Source: a virus
Reading direction: 5' to 3' (one strand)
IMG/VR virus record: IMGVR_UViG_3300042514_000067
Coordinates: 1-57,647 of that record
Length of the DNA: 57,647 nt
Shown: positions 31,365 to 39,041 of the stretch, in pieces
Position numbering within the stretch: position 1 is the stretch's first letter
Layout of the letters: each line of letters begins with the position of its first letter
Position numbers and translations under genes: made by a program
The notes under the pieces: model-generated
Told to the model about the DNA's origin: nothing
The model's input: the letters and a program-made list of their open reading frames with translations, nothing else
Databases searched by the model: none

Positions 31365-33442
31365 TAGCGCCTGCCATCCGGTCTAATGTCAATACGCGGT
31401 GCACCCAGTTGCCAAGCAGTGTTAATCTGATTGGAGCTAATCTTAAAGATCATCTGACGACCGCGCATGCGTGTGTAAATCTGCCCTGTAAACTGTTCTG
31501 TGATGACGTATGTATTGCTTTTAGATACAGGTTGCGAAGCAGTGCTTGTAACCCCCGAGCCAGAGTTAGCCAACCCTTGCAGCGTCATCGACACTGAAGG
31601 CACAGCGCCAGTGGGCGAGTTTGTGGAATCCTCAAACGTCAAGTCTGGAAGCACGCGCCAGACGAAACCAAAGTTATGGCCATCGCCAATATCAAACTCA
31701 GACGAAGAAATATAAGCGTCAAGCGGCAGAGTTGTAGCAGTTGCGCTGTCATTCAGACCACTTTCGTGATACACCGTTAGCCCCGTACCAGCAGTGCTGT
31801 CGTAGGTTGTAGCCATTGGAAAGTCACGCAGGCCCGAGTCCAACCAAGCCGTGCGGCTCATTGTGCCGTAATACCAGATTTTTTCAAGATAGTTGTACAC
31901 CACATAGCGGTCAACTTGCGTACTGCCAGATGAGCAATAGAACCACCAGATTTCGTTGAAGCCTTCGTTGGTTCCTGCAAATACTTGAGACGATTGGCTT
32001 GTGTTGAAGTCTTGGAACACGTATCGGCGTAGGTCACAATTAAGTGTTTGCACACGGCCATCGTACATGTAGAACTTATCTACACCCATCCAGTACACAA
32101 TACCCGAAGCAATGATGATGGCGTTCTGACCCTGAATTGAGACGTTATCGCCCATCAGTTGCGTTGCCCAAACGTAAGGGGGGCCAAGGTATTGCAAAGA
32201 ATACGCAGCCGAATCGGTTAACACAAAGATCTCTTGACGGGTTTGTACAGCGCAAATGATCTCGGAGCCGTGCGACAGCCGTGTAAAGCCTGCTTGGTTT
32301 GTTGGGTCAGGTGTCCAGTTGTGAATGTCGTTTTGACCTGACCAACGGATTAGCATTGGATCAATCTCTGTAGAGCCGTAATCGTTTGTGCCGAACACAA
32401 TAATAAAACGCGAAGAGTCAGATACTGTCAATGTGTTCTGAACAACAGGGCAGTCAACAATGTTAGACACTGCGCCCGTGCCCGCAGAAGTTGTGTTGAC
32501 CGCAGCACCTCCAGCCGTAAGAAGCTTGAACGTCAAACCGTTAACTTCAAAGACATAGTATGTAGTACCCGCAGTGATGCCCGTCGGCAAAGAGCCACCA
32601 GAGAATTGAAGCGCTGCGCCCTCTGTAAACAGAACGGTAGAAGTCACCACCGTTGGCGAAGCGTTTGTAAAGCTTACTGTACCGCCAAGAGAACTGAGTA
32701 AAACACCACGAGTGTTCACCCCAGTGTTTGCATCCCAATAGTAGAGGCCGCCACCACGGGGGCCAAACACTAAATCTTGGCCGTAGTTAATCTGACTCCA
32801 CAAACGGATTGGGAACAACGTACTTGCGCCCGTACCCCAAGGCCCAGAACCCCAAGGGCCAGCGCCCCAACCTGTGATCGGAACCGCGTACTCTGCGCCA
32901 ACGTTAATTTGGTAAGCAGCTACAACAGAAGCACCGCCCGTAGAACCTGCTGGGATAACCGTTGGCGCAGTAGATATGGTGTACGTATTCGCACTGGTAA
33001 TTGTGATCTGAAACTGTGCGTTGTACGTAGTTGCGTACGTGCCTGTAGCGCCACTGAAGGTCACAAAATCCCCAGTAACACCGCCGTGTGCAGTGTCGGT
33101 TACGGTCACAGTAGTTGTGCCGTCGCCTGTAAACGGGTTGTTGTTGATTGTGCTGCTTGCCCTGATTGGCGTGATGTCGTTATAGGCACCACCCTTTTCA
33201 ATGTAGAACTTAAGGTTTGTACCAACACCAAGAAGATTTGGGCCATTAAGCGTGATCCAATTCCAAAGCGAACGGCATACGCCTAGGAACGTATTTGTAG
33301 AAAGCCTTGTCCACCCACCAATAACTTCTGGGTTGCCTTGACGGAAGCGAACTTTGTCGCACTCGTACCAACCGCCTTCAGTTGTGTATCGCGTGTTTTC
33401 TTTATTCACGCCGGGCTTGAACAGTATTTTCTGTAATGGCAT
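31364..33442 (-). CDS. P22 gp10-like tail/stabilisation protein (692 aa)
   Basis: A 692-residue beta-rich protein beginning MPLQKILFKPGVNKENTRYT, then GGWYECDKVRFRQGNPEVIGGW. This opening is typical of packaged-DNA stabilisation proteins of the P22 gp10 kind and of their relatives in environmental podoviruses, which form part of the tail hub. A Gly/Thr-rich insert spans about 100-170. It is longer than P22 gp10, with the insert accounting for part of the difference. A tail-tube or head-closure role is inferred. Confidence 0.6.
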   Translation of the reverse strand: MPLQKILFKPGVNKENTRYTTEGGWYECDKVRFRQGNPEVIGGWTRLSTNTFLGVCRSLWNWITLNGPNLLGVGTNLKFYIEKGGAYNDITPIRASSTINNNPFTGDGTTTVTVTDTAHGGVTGDFVTFSGATGTYATTYNAQFQITITSANTYTISTAPTVIPAGSTGGASVVAAYQINVGAEYAVPITGWGAGPWGSGPWGTGASTLFPIRLWSQINYGQDLVFGPRGGGLYYWDANTGVNTRGVLLSSLGGTVSFTNASPTVVTSTVLFTEGAALQFSGGSLPTGITAGTTYYVFEVNGLTFKLLTAGGAAVNTTSAGTGAVSNIVDCPVVQNTLTVSDSSRFIIVFGTNDYGSTEIDPMLIRWSGQNDIHNWTPDPTNQAGFTRLSHGSEIICAVQTRQEIFVLTDSAAYSLQYLGPPYVWATQLMGDNVSIQGQNAIIIASGIVYWMGVDKFYMYDGRVQTLNCDLRRYVFQDFNTSQSSQVFAGTNEGFNEIWWFYCSSGSTQVDRYVVYNYLEKIWYYGTMSRTAWLDSGLRDFPMATTYDSTAGTGLTVYHESGLNDSATATTLPLDAYISSSEFDIGDGHNFGFVWRVLPDLTFEDSTNSPTGAVPSVSMTLQGLANSGSGVTSTASQPVSKSNTYVITEQFTGQIYTRMRGRQMIFKISSNQINTAWQLGAPRIDIRPDGRR

Positions 33443-33452
33443 GGGCTACCTT

Positions 33453-33890
33453 TTATTTACTGGCAACGCCTTTGGTCTTCTCAAAAGAACGCATACCGGC
33501 AATGCCCAAGATGCCTGATAATATCACCCAAAGCTGGTCTGCGTCTAGTACCGGCGGGGGATCCATTCCAACAGGAACCCAGCCCATAGCTTGCAAGTAT
33601 TTCCATGCCCACTGAAATAGCGGATACAGCAAAAACTGATAAGCCATAGCCGCTACACCGATCCAACCGATGGCCGGTCGCCAGCCGCTGACAAACACGC
33701 TACTAGAGGCAGCTTCAATTTTGTTGACCTCAATCTGCGCTAGGTCTGTGGCTTGGTCAATACGCTTTTCTTCAAGATCAAGCTTACGCTGCTCAATCTC
33801 CATCTCCATCTTTTCTTTGTCAGTGGTAATCAGGTCGCCTGCAACCTTGCCCACGGCTTCGATGATTGATCCAACGGCTAGTAAGCTCAT
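33453..33890 (-). CDS. holin, three-TM GTA type
   Basis: A 145-residue protein. An amphipathic N-terminus with a charged helix (residues 23-58) precedes FVSGWRPAIGWIGVAAMAYQ (66-85), a second hydrophobic part to about 97 and a third span LWVILSGILGIAGMRSFEK (120-138). This is the layout of the 3-TM holins of gene transfer agents and phages (PF11351-like). It would open the inner membrane for the endolysin, whose gene overlaps by 4 bases upstream. Confidence 0.85.
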   Translation of the reverse strand: MSLLAVGSIIEAVGKVAGDLITTDKEKMEMEIEQRKLDLEEKRIDQATDLAQIEVNKIEAASSSVFVSGWRPAIGWIGVAAMAYQFLLYPLFQWAWKYLQAMGWVPVGMDPPPVLDADQLWVILSGILGIAGMRSFEKTKGVASK

Positions 33891-34402
33891 TTCAAACCTT
33901 TCAATGTGCGGTTCAGCCAGCCCTTGAGGAACTTAACCTGCACGGGGTTCTTGTTGCATATCTCAACGTAGCGGGCTATTTTTGCCAAGGCATACTGCTC
34001 CTTAAACCGCTGGCCGTCTGGAATCTGATTGAGTCGCTCGATAGTCTTTGCACCAATACCACCGTCAGGGGTAGCCCCTACTACAAGTTGCGCCAGCTTC
34101 ACAGCCATGCCCATGCCAGCATTCACACCAAAGTTAAAGATGGTGTTAGCCACGTCTTGGTTGGAAATCTCGTTGCCGCGCATCTTGTCCCAGAACTCAA
34201 CACGGTAGAACTCCCGCACCATAGGGGTCAAAGAGCCACCAAATTCTTTCTTGTCCACAAGCGCCCAGCCATTCCACTGAGGGTTCTTGTTACGGGCGAT
34301 GCCTGCATAGGTCATGCCCCCTGTGTCGCCGGGGACTTCATGGAGGACGTAGCCGCCCTCGTCTTGCATCATCAATTCAAAGGCTGGTTCAAACTGTGCC
34401 AT
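33887..34402 (-). CDS. endolysin, glycosyl hydrolase 108 (N-acetylmuramidase)
   Basis: A 171-residue lysozyme of the GH108 family. The catalytic Glu is E15 in DEGGY, followed by GDTGGMTYAGI (residues 25-35), the family signature. The C-terminal part (TPDGGIGAKTIERLN..., FLKGWLNRTLK) matches the peptidoglycan-binding region usually fused to it. It cleaves the glycan backbone of the host cell wall at lysis. No signal peptide is seen, so it needs a holin; two holin candidates are in the window. Confidence 0.92.
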   Translation of the reverse strand: MAQFEPAFELMMQDEGGYVLHEVPGDTGGMTYAGIARNKNPQWNGWALVDKKEFGGSLTPMVREFYRVEFWDKMRGNEISNQDVANTIFNFGVNAGMGMAVKLAQLVVGATPDGGIGAKTIERLNQIPDGQRFKEQYALAKIARYVEICNKNPVQVKFLKGWLNRTLKGLK

Positions 34403-34499
34403 TGTTATCCCTTATCCAAGCTGAAATTAAGCCGTACAAAAATGACAGCGTGGCAACAAGCAAGACTCCAAACGCAACGCCAATAAACGTGTCAGTCAT
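34389..34499 (-). CDS. 36-aa single-span membrane protein in the lysis region
   Basis: A 36-residue protein: MTDTFIGVAFGVLLVATLSF, then LYGLISAWIRDNNGTV. One hydrophobic span (about 5-27) and a polar tail. It overlaps the endolysin start by 14 bases. It is clearly related to the 35-residue protein at 11299-11406 (MTD..., LSFL.G.ISAW, D.NNG). Its place suggests a lysis accessory such as an antiholin or pinholin-like protein; this is inference. TTACTTTTCC-side sequence gives a Shine-Dalgarno AAGGAAAAGTA upstream. Confidence 0.72.
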   Translation of the reverse strand: MTDTFIGVAFGVLLVATLSFLYGLISAWIRDNNGTV

Positions 34500-34509
34500 T
34501 ACTTTTCCT

Positions 34510-35121
34510 TTACTGTTTGTTCTTACTTAACATGGTTGCCGCAATATCCATCATGGTTCTTGCCACCTGAATGTCGGCGGGTTCATTATCCCACCCCACA
34601 GTAATTTGACCTACAAATCTGCTTGGATCAGGTGGCACACTGATTCGGCAAGTGTAGGTAACGCCCTTGGCGATGTACCACAAACCCATCTCAGACTGCG
34701 CTGACTTGTATTCTCCGCAAGGTATCTCACTAGCCATCAGCTTCACCACATCTGCGTTGTTAGCAGAGTTCTGTGTAAACAGACCTACATCCAAACCGTC
34801 GTTAACTTTGTCTCGACCCTCTTTGGTGTAAGCGCGGTACAGCACTCTGGTTCCAAACATAGGGTTGACTTTAAACACGGCAACAATCGTAGCGTTGGTG
34901 GTCTTGAACAAGTGCGCCGCAGCGTCTTCCACCCTGTCCTCAACAATGCTCGGCATCTTCTTAGACTCTTTATATGCGCCCATCAGCAGTTCTTGGTTCT
35001 GCCAAACAAAGTAACCAGAGAACGCAAAGATCGCCATGAGTATCAGCGCAAACAGTTTAAACGGGCTATCCACATAGGACAGCACCTTGCTTAGTACATC
35101 TGCTGGTTTCTCGTCACTCAT
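34510..35121 (-). CDS. membrane-anchored protein conserved in environmental phages (203 aa)
   Basis: A 203-residue protein with one N-terminal membrane span (FKLFALILMAIFAFSGYFVW, about residues 21-40) and a soluble domain containing VNPMFGTRVLYRAYTKEGRD and MASEIPCGEYKSAQSEMGLW. This combination is familiar from proteins of unknown function in T4-like and aquatic phages. The position in the lysis region and the single span suggest a role at the inner membrane during lysis or superinfection exclusion, unproven. Confidence 0.65.
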   Translation of the reverse strand: MSDEKPADVLSKVLSYVDSPFKLFALILMAIFAFSGYFVWQNQELLMGAYKESKKMPSIVEDRVEDAAAHLFKTTNATIVAVFKVNPMFGTRVLYRAYTKEGRDKVNDGLDVGLFTQNSANNADVVKLMASEIPCGEYKSAQSEMGLWYIAKGVTYTCRISVPPDPSRFVGQITVGWDNEPADIQVARTMMDIAATMLSKNKQ

Positions 35122-35255
35122 ATTCCAAACATCCCCAATACTTTTTTAGCAACCTCGTCTGGCAGGAAGCGGAGCAGGCCAAGCACCCACCACGCAATAC
35201 ACAGCCTGACAAAGACTTTACAGAAGAGGTCAAACTGCTTTTGGTATTCATTCAC
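35118..35255 (-). CDS. small membrane protein with GTG start (45 aa)
   Basis: A 45-residue protein starting with GTG (read as Met): NEYQKQFDLFCKVFVRL, then CIAWWVLGLLRFLP and a polar end KKVLGMFGI. One hydrophobic span. Its GTG overlaps the upstream stop (GTGA) and its TGA overlaps the downstream ATG (ATGA), so both junctions are coupled and fill an otherwise empty 130-base gap. Function unknown; lysis region. Confidence 0.62.
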   Translation of the reverse strand: MNEYQKQFDLFCKVFVRLCIAWWVLGLLRFLPDEVAKKVLGMFGI

Positions 35256-35746
35256 CGACCACACCTTCTGCCGGTTGCACAAAACTCCATCAACTCATAG
35301 ATTCCGATGGCAACCAAAAACAAAACAAACGCACAGCCGCCAATAATCATGGCAAGCTCGTTCATCTGCTCTTCTTTCTCTTTGGCTTTTTTCTCAGCCC
35401 GCTCTAATGCACGGAGTTCTCTTGCATCATCTATGTCCATCTGGGCTTGGCGGTCTTTAATCTTATTCCAAACGTCAACTTTGCCTGTGGTCATAAAGAG
35501 CATCTTTAACTCTTCTTCAAACACTCTGGCCTGCTCAAGCGCCATCTCAATTTGTAGCGCGGTTCCCATGTTGGAACCCTTGGTTTTCTTCGCCTCAATC
35601 AACGCTTTTGTCGCGGTGCTCTTGGCATCAAACATCTTGCCAATCATTGGGGCAAGACTTCCTAAGTCATTGGCAACCTTGCTGGCCTTCTTGACCATGC
35701 TGATTGCGTTCTGTATGCCAGCTAGGGCTAACATCGGATCAATCAT
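35252..35746 (-). CDS. conserved protein with C-terminal membrane span (164 aa)
   Basis: A 164-residue protein. The N-terminus (MIDPMLALAGIQNAISMVKK) and middle (GSNMGTALQIEMALEQ, ELKMLFMTTGKVDVWNKI) are of a type common in T4-like and other environmental phages. A charged coiled coil (about 95-127) leads into one membrane span (MIIGGCAFVLFLVAIGIYEL, about 132-151). Spanin-like architecture is possible but there is no lipoprotein partner with a lipobox. Function unknown. Confidence 0.65.
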   Translation of the reverse strand: MIDPMLALAGIQNAISMVKKASKVANDLGSLAPMIGKMFDAKSTATKALIEAKKTKGSNMGTALQIEMALEQARVFEEELKMLFMTTGKVDVWNKIKDRQAQMDIDDARELRALERAEKKAKEKEEQMNELAMIIGGCAFVLFLVAIGIYELMEFCATGRRCGR

Positions 35747-35898
35747 TTTCGCTCAACCTTTTCCCACTGTAGGCAAACAACTTTGCGGTTATAAACATCA
35801 CCCGTCCACGCCCACCGCACACAGCGGTATTCAGTCTTCCTATCTTGGCTGGCTGCTCCCGGTAGAAACACCAAAAAGAGCATCAGTAACCAGCGCAT
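35743..35898 (-). CDS. small secreted protein with signal peptide (51 aa)
   Basis: A 51-residue protein with a clear signal-peptide-like start, MRWLLMLFLVFLPGAASQ, followed by a basic 33-residue tail with two Cys (TEYRCVRWAWTGDVYNRKVVC). It overlaps the next gene by 4 bases (ATGA). The two Cys may form a disulfide in the periplasm. No lipobox Cys is present, so it is not a standard o-spanin. Missed by length-limited gene calling. Confidence 0.65.
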   Translation of the reverse strand: MRWLLMLFLVFLPGAASQDRKTEYRCVRWAWTGDVYNRKVVCLQWEKVERK

Positions 35899-35994
35899 TC
35901 ACCATGTCCCAGCCCATGCAATTATGTACGTGCCAAAGATCACGAAGGCCACAAGAAGGGCCGCCGCAATAAAAGCTTCAGCCCAATCCCACAT
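35899..35994 (-). CDS. 31-aa membrane protein
   Basis: A 31-residue protein, MWDWAEAFIAAALLVAFVIF followed by GTYIIAWAGTW. It is almost one hydrophobic span with an acidic N-terminus. The stop abuts the start region of the secreted protein downstream. Small holin-like or lysis-accessory proteins look like this, but so do many phage membrane peptides; role unknown. Confidence 0.6.
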   Translation of the reverse strand: MWDWAEAFIAAALLVAFVIFGTYIIAWAGTW

Positions 35995-35996
35995 GA

Positions 35997-36272
35997 TTAT
36001 GTTGGTGGCACAGGCCAGTCGATAGCATCAGGGAAACCTTGTTGCGCAGGTACATCGCGTAAAGCTTGACGGTACGTTGCCCACGCCTGTTTGTCTACAG
36101 GGCTATCAGACACCTGCGTCCAATCCGATACAGCAAGTAATTGGTTTCTTTCACGACGTGCTAACTCAGCGTCATACGAAGTGTCTGCGCGGCGGCGCAA
36201 GACTTCTTCAATTTCTGCTGCTGTTAAATCAACACGCTCGCCTTCTACTATTTTAAAAAATTCGCTTGTCAT
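35997..36272 (-). CDS. tail fibre assembly/chaperone-like protein (91 aa)
   Basis: A 91-residue protein whose C-terminal half, RRERNQLLAVSDWTQVSDSP then VDKQAWATYRQALRDVP and a WP..P end, matches the phage tail assembly chaperone pattern (PF16778-like). Such genes sit next to the tail fibre gene they serve; here it follows the 194-residue tail protein, which makes that protein the probable client. Confidence 0.8.
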   Translation of the reverse strand: MTSEFFKIVEGERVDLTAAEIEEVLRRRADTSYDAELARRERNQLLAVSDWTQVSDSPVDKQAWATYRQALRDVPAQQGFPDAIDWPVPPT

Positions 36273-36283
36273 TTTTAGAGCCT

Positions 36284-36340
36284 TTAAGTTGGAATGCCGT
36301 ATAAATAAAAATTACCACTCATTGCAACAGAAGTATTCAT
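36284..36340 (-). pseudogene. remnant copy of a tail-protein 3' end
   Basis: Directly behind the stop of the gene at 36340, an 18-codon frame reads MNTSVAMSGNFYLYGIPT. The last residues of that gene read MNTSVGMFGNFSLYGISNV, so the end of the gene is present twice in tandem, diverged and in another frame (TGATG junction). It looks like an older C-terminal end left behind when the tail gene tip was replaced, or a trace of a duplication. Translation of the remnant itself is doubtful. Confidence 0.7.
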
Positions 36341-36924
36341 CAAACATTACTAATACCGTACAAAGAGAAATTACCGAACATTCCGACACTAGTATTCATT
36401 ATAAATTTAATACGGTTAATTGTTGTGTTTGTGGCCAATGTAACTCCTGCAAAAAACGGAACTCGCCCACCGTTAAAGGGAACTGAAAATCCGCCAAGTG
36501 TAGGGCGGTTAAAATCCGTTGAATTTCCGGGATATATAGTTAATTCGCCATATACGCCCGTAGATGGTTGATTACCGCTATTGATATTGCCTTCGCAAAT
36601 TCGCCCCGACGCTTGGCCAGAAGTTGATTGCGCAGTTACAGGATTGCCACCTATTGTGCCCCATTGATACCCCGTAGTATAGTAACTAGCGCCGCTATCG
36701 GCTGAAAATTGGCATTCAAGCGCGCCGTTAGAGTTTGTGTAAAACCCGGTGTAAAATATTTTATATACCAGATAGCTACTCGATAATTGAATTTCTACCG
36801 CAGTACCCCCCGACGCTGCTGAATTACTTATAAATATCCATTTTGGCGAACTACCAGTAGCCGCAGTGGTCTGAATAGTTGAGTCGGGAAATTGAATTCC
36901 CGTTGATACAAGAGAGACTGCCAT
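36340..36924 (-). CDS. tail fibre tip / receptor-binding-like protein (194 aa)
   Basis: A 194-residue beta-rich protein. The opening VSTGIQFPDSTIQTTAATG is a common lead into phage fibre tips, and the C-terminal segment INRIKFIMNTSVGMFGNFSL with a final LYGI resembles the closing strands of lectin-like tail proteins. Next to an assembly chaperone gene. It is likely a host-recognition module; its 3' end is duplicated just downstream. Confidence 0.65.
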   Translation of the reverse strand: MAVSLVSTGIQFPDSTIQTTAATGSSPKWIFISNSAASGGTAVEIQLSSSYLVYKIFYTGFYTNSNGALECQFSADSGASYYTTGYQWGTIGGNPVTAQSTSGQASGRICEGNINSGNQPSTGVYGELTIYPGNSTDFNRPTLGGFSVPFNGGRVPFFAGVTLATNTTINRIKFIMNTSVGMFGNFSLYGISNV

Positions 36925-36937
36925 TTAAATGCTCCTA

Positions 36938-38461
36938 TTAAGGTGTGCCGTTGCCGGTGATGTCGCTGATAGTTGTAAATACACCAGCACTTGTCATGCT
37001 TGCAATTGTAGTTGCGCCGTATTTAAAAACAAGTTTACCGCCGACCTCAGAGATGCTGAAGTTTGTTGTTTGAAGCAGGGGCGTGCTATTAGCAGTGGTC
37101 GCTGTTGTAGCCGTGGTCGCTGTTGTAGCCGTGGTCGCGGTGGTCGCTGTTGTAGCAGTAGCCGCATTACCTGTTGTGTTTTGGTTAAACGTAGGCCAAG
37201 TAAATGTGCCGGTGCTGAAATTGCCAGACTGCGGTGTACCAAGGATAGGTGTTCCCAACGTTGGCGAAGTTGCCAACACTACAGCGCCGGAGCCAGTTGA
37301 AGTCGAACCCCCCGTACCACCATTTGCTACAGCTAGTGTACCGCTTAATGTGACTGCGCCTGAAGTTGCCGTTGCGGGAGTTAACCCAGTTGTGCCAGCA
37401 CTGAAAGAAACTACGCCAGAAGCAATAGCGCCAATCTGGTTCTGGACAAACGCTGTGGTTGCAATCTGAGTTGTGTTTGTGCCTGTAGTAGCAGTGGGCG
37501 CAAGTGGTGTACCGCTAAGCGTAGGGCTTGCAGAAAGAACCACGCTTCCTGTGCCGGTTGACGTTGTAGTTCCAGTACCACCACTACCGACCACTAACGT
37601 TGCAGACAATCCCGCAGCAGTGCCCGTTGTGTTTTGGTTAAACGTCGGCCAAGTAAATGTGCCTGAACTGAAATTACCAGAAGCAGGGGTGCCAAGAACA
37701 GGGGTTACGAGTACAGGACTTGTAAGTGTTGGTGCAGTTGACAACACCACATTGCCTGTACCCGTGGAAGTAGTCACGCCCGTACCGCCGTTGGCCACTG
37801 GAAGAGTGCCGGTTACGTTGGTTGTCAGGTTGGCAAAAGTTGTAGATGTTGTGCCTGTACCGCCGTTGGCAATCGGCAATGTGCCCGTGACTTGAGATGT
37901 CAGGTTTACGTTGGCTAACGTGCCGCCAAGGGTCAAACTGCCTGTGCTTGTGACTGTGCCTGTAAGGGTTATCCCGTTGACTGTGCCTGTACCGCTGACG
38001 CTTGTAACGCCGTCGGCTACGCTTGAAGCCACTTTAACAAAGTCTGTGCCGTTGAAATACACAACACACTTCTCGCCTACAGCTACGGAGATACCCGTCT
38101 GGCCATAAGCTTTGAAAGTTACCACACCGCCAGTAGCGGCATTGTCCACCACGTAGATTTTACTTACAGCGGGGGAACTAACCGTACCGACTGTGATGAT
38201 CTTGGTTGTGGTCAGCGTACCTGCCACCTTGATGATGGCGTACTGCCCAGAGTTTGCTGTGATGTTTGAAACTGTGTCATCACCGGCAGTGTTATCAAGC
38301 GTGACTGCGCCGTCACCCGTAAAAGTGGACGTACCTGCGATTGCAATGTCCAAGTAGTTGGTCAGCGCGTTGTTAACCAGATCGCCCCATGAGCCATCAA
38401 AGTAGCCTTCAACTGGAAGGGGAAGATCCAGTAGGGCTGTGTTGCTAAGTCCGGCGGGCAT
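36938..38461 (-). CDS. repetitive tail fibre protein (507 aa)
   Basis: A 507-residue Thr/Gly/Val-rich fibre. Internal repeats include LPVANGGTG-type blocks (four or five), GTGxVVLSxxPTL blocks and two copies of GTFTWPTFNQNTTG. Near residue 440-465 runs an ATT tripeptide repeat. The N-terminus (MPAGLSNTALLDLPLPVEG, YFDGSWGDLVN) is probably the virion-attachment part. The C-terminus ends VGGKLVFKYGATTIASMTSA, a usual fibre ending. Function: tail fibre shaft. Confidence 0.78.
   Translation of the reverse strand: MPAGLSNTALLDLPLPVEGYFDGSWGDLVNNALTNYLDIAIAGTSTFTGDGAVTLDNTAGDDTVSNITANSGQYAIIKVAGTLTTTKIITVGTVSSPAVSKIYVVDNAATGGVVTFKAYGQTGISVAVGEKCVVYFNGTDFVKVASSVADGVTSVSGTGTVNGITLTGTVTSTGSLTLGGTLANVNLTSQVTGTLPIANGGTGTTSTTFANLTTNVTGTLPVANGGTGVTTSTGTGNVVLSTAPTLTSPVLVTPVLGTPASGNFSSGTFTWPTFNQNTTGTAAGLSATLVVGSGGTGTTTSTGTGSVVLSASPTLSGTPLAPTATTGTNTTQIATTAFVQNQIGAIASGVVSFSAGTTGLTPATATSGAVTLSGTLAVANGGTGGSTSTGSGAVVLATSPTLGTPILGTPQSGNFSTGTFTWPTFNQNTTGNAATATTATTATTATTATTATTATTANSTPLLQTTNFSISEVGGKLVFKYGATTIASMTSAGVFTTISDITGNGTP
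37095..37157 (-). repeat. short tandem repeat in the fibre gene
   Basis: On the + strand GTGGTCGCTGTTGTAGCC occurs twice in tandem (37095, 37113), followed by a 9-base partial unit and a further 17-of-18 copy (37140-37157). On the coding strand this gives the Ala-Thr-Thr run. Units of 9/18 bases keep the frame, so copy number could change the fibre length. Confidence 0.9.
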
Positions 38462-38479
38462 AGGGAATCCTTTAAGCTT

Positions 38480-38674
38480 TTATTTTGCTAATTCAGCGGC
38501 GCTTGGTGGGGGTGGGCGAATACCGTTTTGTTGAGCGGCTTGGAAGTCTTGTCCCATCTTGCTCAGTCGCATAAACAGATCAATGCACTCACCCAATTGT
38601 CCGGAAGACAACTGTTTCATGATGATGTTGAAATCTTGTACGGTTACTTCGCCAATGTTGATTTTGTCGTTCAT
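38480..38674 (-). CDS. small protein of unknown function (64 aa)
   Basis: A 64-residue protein, MNDKINIGEVTVQDFNIIMK, then helical and a Pro-rich end (IRPPPPSAAELAK). It lies among tail genes, so a small tail accessory or chaperone is conceivable. No motif known to me. Confidence 0.55.
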   Translation of the reverse strand: MNDKINIGEVTVQDFNIIMKQLSSGQLGECIDLFMRLSKMGQDFQAAQQNGIRPPPPSAAELAK

Positions 38675-38685
38675 GCAGGTTCCTA

Positions 38686-39039
38686 TTAAGGTGTTGGTGG
38701 AGTTGGTGTGGGTTCAGCCCAAGGTAAATCAGGCTGAGTCACGGGGTCAATTTTAAGAGCAATTTGCTCTGCAATCACGCCATTTACGTGTTCTTCGTAG
38801 CTGCCTGTAACAAAAGGCTGAATCCAACCAATCACAATTTCTTGCGTCAGTTGGTCATAAGGGATGAAGTTTGGCTGCGCTGGATCGGGATCCAAGGGCG
38901 TAGCACCGCTGAATGTGCCGGTGTTGCCGTTCTCGTCCGTGCCAATTTTATTCCAATAGGTCTGAACAACGTAGTCGGACTCAGTGCCGACTGTGGTTAC
39001 TTTCATGCCGGTGACGGCCCATGTGTATGTGATTGCCAT
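38686..39039 (-). CDS. small conserved tail-region protein (DUF7936-like, 117 aa)
   Basis: A 117-residue protein starting MAITYTWAVTGMKVTTVGTE and containing FIPYDQLTQEIVIGWIQPF. This pattern occurs beside tail fibre genes of T4-like and aquatic phages (I recall it as DUF7936). The C-terminus is Pro/Thr-rich. Function unknown; starts three bases from the S74 fibre stop. Confidence 0.65.
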   Translation of the reverse strand: MAITYTWAVTGMKVTTVGTESDYVVQTYWNKIGTDENGNTGTFSGATPLDPDPAQPNFIPYDQLTQEIVIGWIQPFVTGSYEEHVNGVIAEQIALKIDPVTQPDLPWAEPTPTPPTP

Positions 39040-39041
39040 TT

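Noticed and set aside
36284-36924. Diversity-generating retroelement suggested by the repeated 3' end of a tail gene
   Set aside because: No reverse transcriptase gene is in the window, the copies differ in all base types and not mainly at adenines, and the repeat is only about 55 bases.
37083-37895. + strand frames opposite the repetitive tail fibre
   Set aside because: Low-complexity Val/Pro frames mirrored from Thr/Gly repeats; no start signal.
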